From positions 17,733-23,696 of the forward strand of contig KL568535.1 of the NCBI GenBank assembly GCA_000715605.1: a stretch of 5,964 bases of DNA, in the 5' to 3' direction. The stretch's first letter is position 1, and the number at the start of each line of letters is the position of its first letter. A program made the translations under genes and the position numbers. The notes under the pieces are model-generated. The model did not search any database and was not told the origin of the DNA. It worked only from the letters and a program-made list of their open reading frames with translations. This DNA is from Streptomyces speibonae. Its GTDB lineage: Bacteria > Actinomycetota > Actinomycetes > Streptomycetales > Streptomycetaceae. Shown here one piece after another: positions 1 through 5,382 of this stretch.

Positions 1-686
1 TTCCGGCGAGGGAACGATCCGCAGGGCCCCGAACGGGCCCGCGATCCCGACCAGGCGCGGGACCGGCCGCAGCAGCAGCGGTCGCCGGGACCGAGGACAC
101 CGTCGAGCACAGCCTCGCTCAGCAGATGGTGCAGATGGACCAGGCGGTCCGCGGCCGTCGGACCGGCCGTGGCCAGGTACAGCTCCCGCTGCACCGGGGC
201 CCGGTCACCGGACGGTCCGTCCGCGGGCAGTTCCACGGCCGTCCGGGGCACGGCGGGCGGCCCGGCGGTCGCCGGGAACAGCTTGAGCAGCCGGCGCAGG
301 GCGGTGCTCTCCTCGGCGGGCCCCGGCCCGAGCCAGGCGGTCGAGGCGTCCTGGGCGATGTGAGCGAAGCGGAACCGCTCCCGCACCTGGGCCGGATTGC
401 CGGCCAGGAACACCGTCCGGGTGAAGTCGCGCCGCCAGGCGGCCGCCGCCTCCCCTCGGACGCCGCGCGCGAACGCGTACGTCTCCCTGATCCAGGACGG
501 CAGGTCGAGGTCGCGCAGCACGCACACCGCGAGCACCTTCGGCTCCGCGCCCGCCGCAGCCATGTCCCGCTGGGCCGCCAGCAGCCCCTCCTCGGTCAGC
601 AGGTCGAACCGCGCGGCCAGCTCCGGCCGCGCCTCGCGTATGCGCCGGGCGTTCTCGGCGCGCAGCAACTGCTGGGAGATGATCAC
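1..686 (-). CDS. protein of unrecognised family, last visible gene of the operon (3' end outside window)
   Basis: The frame starts at GTG 686, overlapping the ArgRS-like gene's stop in GTGA with GGAGG ten bases upstream, and stays open to the left edge (228 codons). It begins MIISQQLLRAENARRIREAR. Visible parts are a charged, helix-rich N-terminus (1-45), AEPKVLAVCVLRDLDLPSWI (48-67), a segment rich in Trp, Phe and Arg (84-118, with FRFAHIAQDASTAWLG), a Pro/Gly/Ala linker (138-162) and ELYLATAGPTAADRLVHLHH (168-187). I see no signal peptide, membrane segment, P-loop or metal-binding motif and do not recognise the family. From about residue 200 the frame turns into an unlikely sequence with three consecutive cysteines and many Arg/Ser/Gly, while another minus-strand frame becomes plausible, which suggests a one-base disruption (see 78-110). 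Its position makes it part of the operon. Confidence 0.8.
   Translation of the reverse strand, partial: MIISQQLLRAENARRIREARPELAARFDLLTEEGLLAAQRDMAAAGAEPKVLAVCVLRDLDLPSWIRETYAFARGVRGEAAAAWRRDFTRTVFLAGNPAQVRERFRFAHIAQDASTAWLGPGPAEESTALRRLLKLFPATAGPPAVPRTAVELPADGPSGDRAPVQRELYLATAGPTAADRLVHLHHLLSEAVLDGVLGPGDRCCCGRSRAWSGSRARSGPCGSFPRR
78..110 (-). other. apparent frame disruption in the left-edge gene
   Basis: Upstream of about residue 195 the GTG-686 frame is convincing. After the GGTCCCGGCGACC stretch it reads GDRCCCGRSRAWSG, whereas the frame one base earlier reads RPLLLRPVPRLVGIAGPFG, ordinary hydrophobic protein with many G/C-ending codons and many T at second codon positions. Adding one base to the short C-run (G-run 87-89 on the plus strand) would join the two as GVLGPRRPLLLRP. 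This is either a sequence error or a real one-base deletion. No slippery heptamer for programmed frameshifting is present. Confidence 0.55.
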
Positions 687-1849
687 AGGTAGACCGCCTC
701 CAGGAGGTCCCGGGCGGGAGCGGGGCGATGCCTGGCCAGCAGGCCGGCGGTCAGGCGGTAGGGATTGACGTGGAGGTGGTCCTTGCGGTGACGGGCCAGC
801 ACCTCCGCGACCGGTGCCGGGTCCCGCGGGCGGTCGCCGGTGAGCAGCCGGGAGGCCCGGGCCATGCTCTGGCGCAGCACCTCCCACCGGAACGACTGCT
901 GCTGTCCCGCGCCGAGCACCGCGATGAAGTACAGGCGCACCCCCAGCCGCAGCACCGGGTCGTCGTACTCCTCGCCCAGCTCCCGCAGCAGCGCGCCGAC
1001 GGTGTGCCCCTCCCAGCCGCCGTGCCGCGCCGACCGGATCCGGCCGTCGATCGGCACCCGGCCCAGCACCACCCGGCGGACCGCGGCGCCGCTCGCCGCC
1101 AGCACCCGCTCCACCAGGTGGTAGTCGGCCTCCAGTTCACGGTCGTAGAGCAGCACGATCTCGTCGAAGGACGCGGCCAGCGGCAGCAGCTCCCGCATCA
1201 TGCACGCCAGGTAGTTCGGGCGGCCGTCGGGGTCGACGATCTGGCGCAGCGGCAGCCCGTACCGGGTGGCGTCCAGGTACACCGGGCCGCCGCAGTGGCG
1301 CAGATCGAGGCAGAACCCGAGTTCGGCGAGGCGCTCGAGTGACTGCTCGGCCCCCAGCGCGGGCGGCTGGTGCTCCCGCAGCCCGGGGTCGTGCATGCCC
1401 AGGCGCGCGTAGTGCCCGGCCCACAGCTGGAGCACCCGGGCCCCGGCCGGATGCACCCAGCCGTCCTCCTCGACCGCCTCGGCGTACGGCCGCAGCGCGG
1501 CGGCGCCGGGCCGTTCCTCCTCCGCCCGGTACCCGACGTACAGCTCCCCTATCTCCTCCTCCGACAGACCGGAGTAGTCGGCGTCCCCGACCGCGCGGTC
1601 GAGGTACTCCCAGAACCCCAGGGTCTGTTCGGTGAGGTGATAGGCGGTGGGGCTGTAGCGGTACGTCACGTCCGCGACCCGGCTGCTCGCCCGGTACATC
1701 ACGTCGGTCCACAGCAGCCCCTTGAGGTGACTGGGGGTCAGCGGCTTGGAGGGGGTGACGGTGATCGGCGCCAGCAGCACACGGGGCCTGCCCGGCGGCC
1801 GTTCCCGGCCGCCGGCGGTCCGCTCCGGTGCGGTCACGGTGCCGCTCAC
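683..1849 (-). CDS. stand-alone arginyl-tRNA-synthetase-like catalytic core (class I aaRS paralogue)
   Basis: A 388-residue protein that aligns by eye with the catalytic part of ArgRS. PSKPLTPSHLKG with D49 and R53 (33-53) parallels the 'P..pLHvGHlRg....D...R' segment, but HVGH has become TPSH (38-41). EEDGWVHPAGARVLQLW (127-143) parallels the helix before the ArgRS 'd.L.v' region. IVDPDGRPNY (204-213), SFDEIVLLYDRELEADYHLVE (in part, 227-247) and LGRVPIDGRIRSARHGG (262-278) follow the order of ArgRS 'kkDGg.lY', 'd.viYv.d..Q..h' and 'G.dGkpfKtRaGg'. The protein ends after the catalytic domain (ArgRS is about 550-600 residues), so no room remains for a DALR anticodon-binding domain. It may activate arginine or another acid for ATP-dependent ligation, as the CysRS relative MshC does in mycothiol synthesis, or have lost adenylation. 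GTG 1849 is chosen for the GTGA overlap with the methyltransferase stop and GGAAG eight bases upstream; the frame stays open upstream only as a shadow. Confidence 0.8.
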   Translation of the reverse strand: MSGTVTAPERTAGGRERPPGRPRVLLAPITVTPSKPLTPSHLKGLLWTDVMYRASSRVADVTYRYSPTAYHLTEQTLGFWEYLDRAVGDADYSGLSEEEIGELYVGYRAEEERPGAAALRPYAEAVEEDGWVHPAGARVLQLWAGHYARLGMHDPGLREHQPPALGAEQSLERLAELGFCLDLRHCGGPVYLDATRYGLPLRQIVDPDGRPNYLACMMRELLPLAASFDEIVLLYDRELEADYHLVERVLAASGAAVRRVVLGRVPIDGRIRSARHGGWEGHTVGALLRELGEEYDDPVLRLGVRLYFIAVLGAGQQQSFRWEVLRQSMARASRLLTGDRPRDPAPVAEVLARHRKDHLHVNPYRLTAGLLARHRPAPARDLLEAVYL

Positions 1850-2709
1850 GCCGGCTGCTTCCGCCCGTGGACGAAGAACACCCGCCGCACCCCCGGCACG
1901 GAGCGGGGAGGCACCGGATCCGGCCAGCGGCCGTAGTCGGCGGCCGGCTCGCCGGGCTGTACCGCCTCGGCCTTCAGGCCGTGCGCCGCGAACAGCGCCT
2001 CGGGCTCGTCCGTGCCGAACACCCAGGGACAGCCCCAGTCGGCGAACACCTTCAGCAGCACCTGGACGTCCGGCAGCGTCAGCGCCGCCGCGTTGACGAG
2101 GTCGGCGGCGATCCGGCTGCCCGGTGCCATGAGGGCGGCCACCCGCTCCAGCAGGCGGTGCGCGTCCTCCTCGGGGAGGTAGTAGAGCAGCCCCTCCACC
2201 AGCCAGACCGACGGGCGGTCCGGGTCGTAGCCGGCCCGCAGGAGCTCCTCCTCCCACCCCGGCGCGGCGAGGTCGAGCGGCACGGCACGCCGGTCCACCC
2301 GGGGCCGCTCCGAGGCGAGGCGTTCCTCCTTGTGGGCGAGTACGGCGGGCCGGTCCAGCTCGAAGTAGCGGGTGCCGTCCGGCCAGTCGGTGCGGTAGGC
2401 GCGCGAGTCCATGCCGGCGGGCGCCAGGACGATCTGCGCGACGCCGTCGCGGTGGACCGCGTCGTGGAGGTACTCGTCCAGGAAGCGGGTGCGGATGGCG
2501 TTGTAGTCCGGGGTGCTCGGGGCGCTGCGCTTCTCGCCGGGCGGCAGCGTCGCCTCGCGCAGTTCCCGCAGCAGGGCGAATCCCGTGTCCCCGGCCAGCG
2601 GGGCGGCGTAGGGGTCGTCGAAGAGCCGGTCCTCGCGGGCCGTCTCCGCCGCGCGCAGGGCGGCGGTCAGCAGGGCGGTCCGCTCGACCGCGTTCAGGGT
2701 GCCGGTCAT
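1846..2709 (-). CDS. SAM-dependent methyltransferase, TIGR00027 / leucine carboxyl methyltransferase (LCM) family
   Basis: A 287-residue protein with a Rossmann-type methyltransferase core. Family hallmarks appear in order: RLFDDPYAAPLAG (28-40), the conserved N-terminal segment; YNAIRTRFLDEYL (69-81); the SAM-binding motif I, QIVLAPAGMDSRAYR (92-106); YFELDRPAVLAHKE (115-128), the acidic motif II with the usual E-x-D-x-P; and VWLVEGLLYYL (168-178), the 'vaEGll.YL' signature. Motif I reads APAGMDSR where most relatives have LGaGlDtR. Relatives include protein leucine carboxyl methyltransferases and polyketide O- or carboxyl-methyltransferases such as TcmP, so methyl-ester or O-methyl formation on a pathway intermediate is the best inference. 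ATG 2709 is chosen because it overlaps the GH3 stop by one base (TGATG) and has AAGGA five bases upstream; an in-frame GTG or ATG farther upstream would intrude into GH3. The stop overlaps the next start in GTGA. Confidence 0.92.
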   Translation of the reverse strand: MTGTLNAVERTALLTAALRAAETAREDRLFDDPYAAPLAGDTGFALLRELREATLPPGEKRSAPSTPDYNAIRTRFLDEYLHDAVHRDGVAQIVLAPAGMDSRAYRTDWPDGTRYFELDRPAVLAHKEERLASERPRVDRRAVPLDLAAPGWEEELLRAGYDPDRPSVWLVEGLLYYLPEEDAHRLLERVAALMAPGSRIAADLVNAAALTLPDVQVLLKVFADWGCPWVFGTDEPEALFAAHGLKAEAVQPGEPAADYGRWPDPVPPRSVPGVRRVFFVHGRKQPA

Positions 2710-4406
2710 CACTGTCCTTCCCGACCGGGCACCGCGGTGCCGGTCAGTCGTTCCCACAGGGCGGGGTCCTGCCGGAAGAGCCGGTCCTTCACCTGGGTGG
2801 GCCGCACACCCGCCGCGACGGCGGTGTGCCAGTCCCTCAGGAACGCCTCCTCGTCCAGCAGGCGCACCGTCGGCGCGCCCAGCCGCCCCTCGGCGCGCGC
2901 CGCGCGGTAGTCCCGCGACTCACGGCCGATCGCGGTGTCGAGCAGGGCGGCGAAACGCTCGGTCTCCGCGGCCGACCACGCCCCGTACCCGGCGAGCGCG
3001 AACGTGTAGAACGGCACACCGCCGTCCCCGTCGTCGGCCCGGCAGGCCGCGTTGCGCACGTCGAGCCCCGTGCTCCGGCTCGCCTCGTCCAGCGCCCGGA
3101 TGACCTGGGCGTCGCGCAGGCGCTCCCCGGCGACGCTGGACCGGGTGGCACGCCCGGCGTACGACACCCGGGGCACCCCGGCCACGCGGTCGACGACGCG
3201 CACCACATCACCCACCGCGTAGCGGTACAGCCCGCCGATGTGGCTGAAGACGACGTGGTAGTCGCGCCCTTCCTCCAGCTCGTCCCAGGTGAGCGTCGTG
3301 GCGTCCGGGGTCAGGTCCTCGTCGGCGTCGAGGAACTCGTACAGCGAGGCGCCCACCGTCAGCGAGCAGGCCGAGGTGTGCCGGTCGAGGGCGACGCCGA
3401 CCGGTCCCTCCGACGCGGCGACGGGCGCCGACAACGTTGCCACTCCGGCCCCGAACTCCTCCCGCAGCCGCGGCAGGTACAGGGACGCCATGCCGGTGGT
3501 CCAGCAGAACAGCGCCCGCATCCGGGGCCACAGGTGGGCCGGGCGGATGGTGCCGAAGTGGCCGGCGAGCCGCTCCAGTTCGCGCGCCCGTGCCGGGTCG
3601 GGGTGGGTGTGCGGCAGACCGCCGAGCGTTCCGTCGTGGATCTCCTTCACCAGCCGGGGCCACCACAGCCGCAGCTGGTACGGCAGTGCCGCCACCATCG
3701 CCGGGTTGATCCCGATGACCAGGCGCACGTCGCTCACGGCCGCGAGCCGCAGCCGCAGGTAGGCCTTGTCCAGGTGCTCGTTCGCCTCGACCGGCACCGG
3801 CAGGACGCCCCAGGGCGCTCCCGTGCCGGGCTCGGCGGACAGCGGCTCGCCGAACTTGGCGCCGAAGTCGACCTGGCTGGCGCCCACATGGGGCAGTCCG
3901 GAGGCCGTGACGGGAGGTGCGGACAGGGGGTCGTGCTTGAGGTTCAGGACCGCGTCGGGCCGCTCCAGCACATCGGGGTGGGCCTCGATGAGCGGCGCCC
4001 AGGCGGCGAAGTAGAAGGGGAAGAAGGTGTGCCGCATGAAGGCCGGGGTGACCGGGATCTTCTTGTGCTTGCCCGTCGTCCCGCTGCTGGTGAAGTAGAC
4101 GGCGGGGTCGTCGGCGCTGAGCACCGCGCTCTCCCCGGCGGCCATGCGCTCGATGTACGGCGACAGCGCGGCGTAGTCGTTGACGGGGACGGCCTTGCGG
4201 AAGTCGGCCGCCTCACGGACGGACGCGAATCCGTGGGCGCGCCCGTACTCGGTGTCCGCGTTGAACTCCACGAGTTCGCGCAGCACGCGCCGTTGCTGCT
4301 CCGCGGCGTCGCCGAGGGCGGCGGCCATGCCCTCCCGTTCACCGAGGACCCGCTCCCGGTAGCGGCGGACACGGTCGGGGTTCGCCCATTCATCGGACAG
4401 GTTCAT
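2709..4406 (-). CDS. GH3-family acyl-acid amido synthetase (acyl-adenylating)
   Basis: A 565-residue protein, the usual GH3 length. GH3 enzymes, best known for conjugating plant auxin and jasmonate to amino acids, adenylate a carboxylic acid with ATP and then form an amide with an amine or amino acid. The adenylation motifs are visible in order: SSGTTGKHKKIP (107-118), the phosphate-binding loop; VAASEG (329-334), in the position of the YASSE motif; and GLYRYAVGD (392-400), the nucleotide-ribose motif. TQVKDRLF (537-544) resembles the C-terminal QxKxPR element. A helical N-terminus with FNADTEYGRAHGF (48-60) is also typical. There is no carrier-protein domain, so the product is probably released as a free amide. 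The ATG at 4406 lies inside the kinase gene (17-base overlap), with GAGAGG about 12 bases upstream, and the stop overlaps the methyltransferase start. Acid and amine substrates are unknown. Confidence 0.93.
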   Translation of the reverse strand: MNLSDEWANPDRVRRYRERVLGEREGMAAALGDAAEQQRRVLRELVEFNADTEYGRAHGFASVREAADFRKAVPVNDYAALSPYIERMAAGESAVLSADDPAVYFTSSGTTGKHKKIPVTPAFMRHTFFPFYFAAWAPLIEAHPDVLERPDAVLNLKHDPLSAPPVTASGLPHVGASQVDFGAKFGEPLSAEPGTGAPWGVLPVPVEANEHLDKAYLRLRLAAVSDVRLVIGINPAMVAALPYQLRLWWPRLVKEIHDGTLGGLPHTHPDPARARELERLAGHFGTIRPAHLWPRMRALFCWTTGMASLYLPRLREEFGAGVATLSAPVAASEGPVGVALDRHTSACSLTVGASLYEFLDADEDLTPDATTLTWDELEEGRDYHVVFSHIGGLYRYAVGDVVRVVDRVAGVPRVSYAGRATRSSVAGERLRDAQVIRALDEASRSTGLDVRNAACRADDGDGGVPFYTFALAGYGAWSAAETERFAALLDTAIGRESRDYRAARAEGRLGAPTVRLLDEEAFLRDWHTAVAAGVRPTQVKDRLFRQDPALWERLTGTAVPGREGQ

Positions 4407-5121
4407 GCGCGACCAGCACCTCTCGTATTCCCTGGGCGACGGAGGACACCCGGTCCTGTTCGCCGATGAACGACACGGGCAGCGAGCCGATCTCCTGGCG
4501 TATCGCCAGGTGCAGGTCCGCCTGGAACCGTGTGAAGGACACCCGGTCGGGGCGGGTGCCGTAGTACTCGAGCGGGTTGAGGTCGCGGCCCTCGCCGCAG
4601 CGCAGCCAGGCGGTCTCCGGGGACACTCCCAGGAAGATGACCTGCTGGGGCTGGGGGAAGGAGCGCCACCAGTCGAACAGGGGGTGCCGGTCCAGCCCCT
4701 TGAGGCGGCACTTGGCGAGGATCTTGTAGTAGTACGAGTCCACCAGCACGGGCGTGTCCCCGCCGCTGCGCGCGATGCTGTCCCGCAGGTGCAGCACGGC
4801 CGTCTGGAGCATCGTGAGCATGAAGTCGGGCGAGTAGTCGCGGTGCAGGGCGGGCATCACATCGCCCACGAGTCCGCGGCGCAGTTGGGCGATCAGCGAG
4901 TGTCCCGGGCCGAGTAGTTCCTCGTCGGCGGAGACGATCCGTACCTCGGGGGAGATCCGGGAGAGTTCCGCCAGCGCGCTGGACTTGCCGGCGTAGTCGG
5001 TGCCCAGCAGGACGGTGAAGGGCGGCATCTCCGGATGCGCCGGGGGCCCGGACAACGGCCCCGGTAACGGGCCCGGTAACGAGCCCGTGGCCGTGCCCTG
5101 GGGGGTGGGGGGTGCGGTCAT
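4390..5121 (-). CDS. thymidylate-kinase-like P-loop phosphotransferase (first gene of operon, two TTA codons)
   Basis: A 243-residue protein with a nucleoside-monophosphate-kinase layout. A low-complexity Pro/Gly-rich N-terminus (residues 1-35) precedes a Walker A loop, GTDYAGKSS (40-48), close to the G.DG.GKST loop of dTMP kinases. VLVDSYYYK (125-133) occupies the place of the family's DRY substrate-binding element, with Arg replaced by Ser. VIFLGVSPETAWLRC (161-175) matches the 'iyLdvspe.alkR' strand before the lid. FTRFQADLH (196-204) fits the usual C-terminal helix. The likely role is ATP-dependent phosphorylation of a nucleotide or another small pathway intermediate; the substrate cannot be read from sequence, and the altered DRY element argues against a housekeeping dTMP kinase. 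Start chosen at ATG 5121 from codon usage; ATG 5223 (34 residues longer) and ATG 5028 (after the repeat) are alternatives. The stop overlaps the GH3 gene by 17 bases. Leucines 15 and 19 are TTA codons. Confidence 0.85.
   Translation of the reverse strand: MTAPPTPQGTATGSLPGPLPGPLSGPPAHPEMPPFTVLLGTDYAGKSSALAELSRISPEVRIVSADEELLGPGHSLIAQLRRGLVGDVMPALHRDYSPDFMLTMLQTAVLHLRDSIARSGGDTPVLVDSYYYKILAKCRLKGLDRHPLFDWWRSFPQPQQVIFLGVSPETAWLRCGEGRDLNPLEYYGTRPDRVSFTRFQADLHLAIRQEIGSLPVSFIGEQDRVSSVAQGIREVLVAHEPVR
5044..5079 (-). repeat. three tandem 12-bp units encoding LPGP-LPGP-LSGP, with two TTA codons
   Basis: In the kinase frame the units are TTACCGGGCCCG, TTACCGGGGCCG and TTGTCCGGGCCC. The first two match at 11 of 12 bases; the third is diverged. 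They encode residues 15-26, a flexible Pro/Gly linker ahead of the P-loop domain. The TTA codons (5079-5077 and 5067-5065) are the only in-frame TTA codons I found in the operon. A 12-bp unit changes copy number without shifting the frame, so the linker length may vary between strains. Confidence 0.75.
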
Positions 5122-5224
5122 ACGTCCACGTCTTTCTCTTCGGAGCTTGTGCGCCGGCCGGCGGGCACGGTTGCGGTGGAGCGGCCACCTTCGGCGCGCG
5201 AGCAGGTCACGACCCGGAATCATC

Positions 5225-5253
5225 TGTTCCTGACCTTTCCGCCCGCGCGTCAA
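5225..5253 (-). promoter_or_regulatory. weak candidate promoter for the five-gene operon
   Basis: On the minus strand TTGACG (5253-5248) matches the -35 consensus of housekeeping sigma factors at five of six bases. The -10 side is poor: CAGGAA lies 15 bases downstream and GGAACA 17 bases downstream, and neither resembles TANNNT. A start just downstream would give a leader of about 90 bases before the ATG at 5121. The promoter of the operon should lie between 5122 and 5382, but this exact placement is uncertain. Confidence 0.22.
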
Positions 5254-5260
5254 CCCGTAC

Positions 5261-5278
5261 CGACCCCTGTCCGGGTCG
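5261..5278. repeat. perfect inverted repeat CGACCC-N6-GGGTCG upstream of the operon
   Basis: CGACCC at 5261-5266 is the exact reverse complement of GGGTCG at 5273-5278, with a 6-base spacer. It lies just upstream of the TTGACG hexamer at 5253-5248. The size fits an operator for a dimeric repressor or activator. Six-base arms occur often by chance in DNA this GC-rich, so function is not established. Confidence 0.35.
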
Positions 5279-5304
5279 CCCCAAAAACCTTACGGGCAGG
5301 GGCT

Positions 5305-5320
5305 GTTGATTGCGCGTAAC
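5305..5320. promoter_or_regulatory. candidate LysR-type operator (T-N11-A box)
   Basis: The segment GTTGATTGCGCGTAAC has GTT/AAC outer arms and contains two overlapping T-N11-A spacings (T5306 to A5318 and T5307 to A5319), the minimal consensus for LysR-type binding sites. It lies in an A/T-richer patch of the intergenic region, about 185 bp upstream of the kinase-like gene's start. The consensus is loose and this is the only site of its kind I noticed in the gap, so the call is inference. Confidence 0.3.
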
Positions 5321-5350
5321 CTCGCGGAGAGTGAGGCGTGCGGCACAGCG

Positions 5351-5381
5351 CGGGCGGCCGCGCCGGCGCCGGACCCGCCCG
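5351..5381 (-). terminator. possible terminator hairpin after the LysR gene
   Basis: Directly after the regulator's stop codon there is a 7-bp perfect stem, CGGGCGG (5351-5357) pairing with CCGCCCG (5375-5381). The 17-base loop itself contains the palindrome CCGGCGCCGG. No T-run follows on the minus strand, which is common for actinomycete terminators but also makes chance pairing in GC-rich DNA plausible. If it works, it separates the regulator's transcript from the operon. Confidence 0.3.
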
Positions 5382-5382
5382 G

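Larger units (their letters stand above)
5122..5382. other. intergenic region between the LysR gene and the operon
   Basis: About 260 bp with no supported gene on either strand. It holds the possible terminator, LysR-type box, inverted repeat and weak promoter listed separately. The part nearest the operon (5122-5223) is open in the kinase frame back to an ATG at 5223, which has an AGGA four bases upstream. Its codons (CGA, AGA, GAA, AGA, CGT, GGA, CGT in a row) are unlike the G/C-ending codons of the gene, so I treat it as untranslated leader. An N-terminal extension starting at 5223 cannot be excluded. Confidence 0.6.

Noticed and set aside
78..100. Programmed -1 ribosomal frameshift in the left-edge gene
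   Set aside because: No X-XXY-YYZ slippery heptamer is present at the junction, and a missing base in the short C-run explains the pattern more simply.
126..692. 188-residue plus-strand open frame at the left edge
   Set aside because: The minus-strand frame from GTG 686 reads as normal protein, starts in a GTGA overlap with the gene before it and has a ribosome-binding site; the plus frame is Arg/Gly/Pro-rich shadow.
1850..2257. N-terminal extension of the ArgRS-like protein to an upstream start at 2257
   Set aside because: The extension lies entirely within the methyltransferase gene, is Arg/Gly/Ala-rich, and the GTGA overlap with GGAAG upstream gives a better start at 1849.
1828..2910. 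360-residue plus-strand open frame across the methyltransferase and the end of GH3
   Set aside because: It spans two real minus-strand genes and has low-complexity composition; no domain is visible.
2826..4469. 547-residue open frame on the plus strand opposite the GH3 gene
   Set aside because: It is the antisense shadow of a gene with clear family motifs, its sequence is rich in Arg, Gly, Val and His with no recognisable domain, and long antisense frames are expected in DNA this GC-rich.
4405..4917. 170-residue plus-strand open frame opposite the kinase-like gene
   Set aside because: The minus strand carries a clear P-loop kinase; the plus frame is a Val/Gly/His-rich shadow with no domain.
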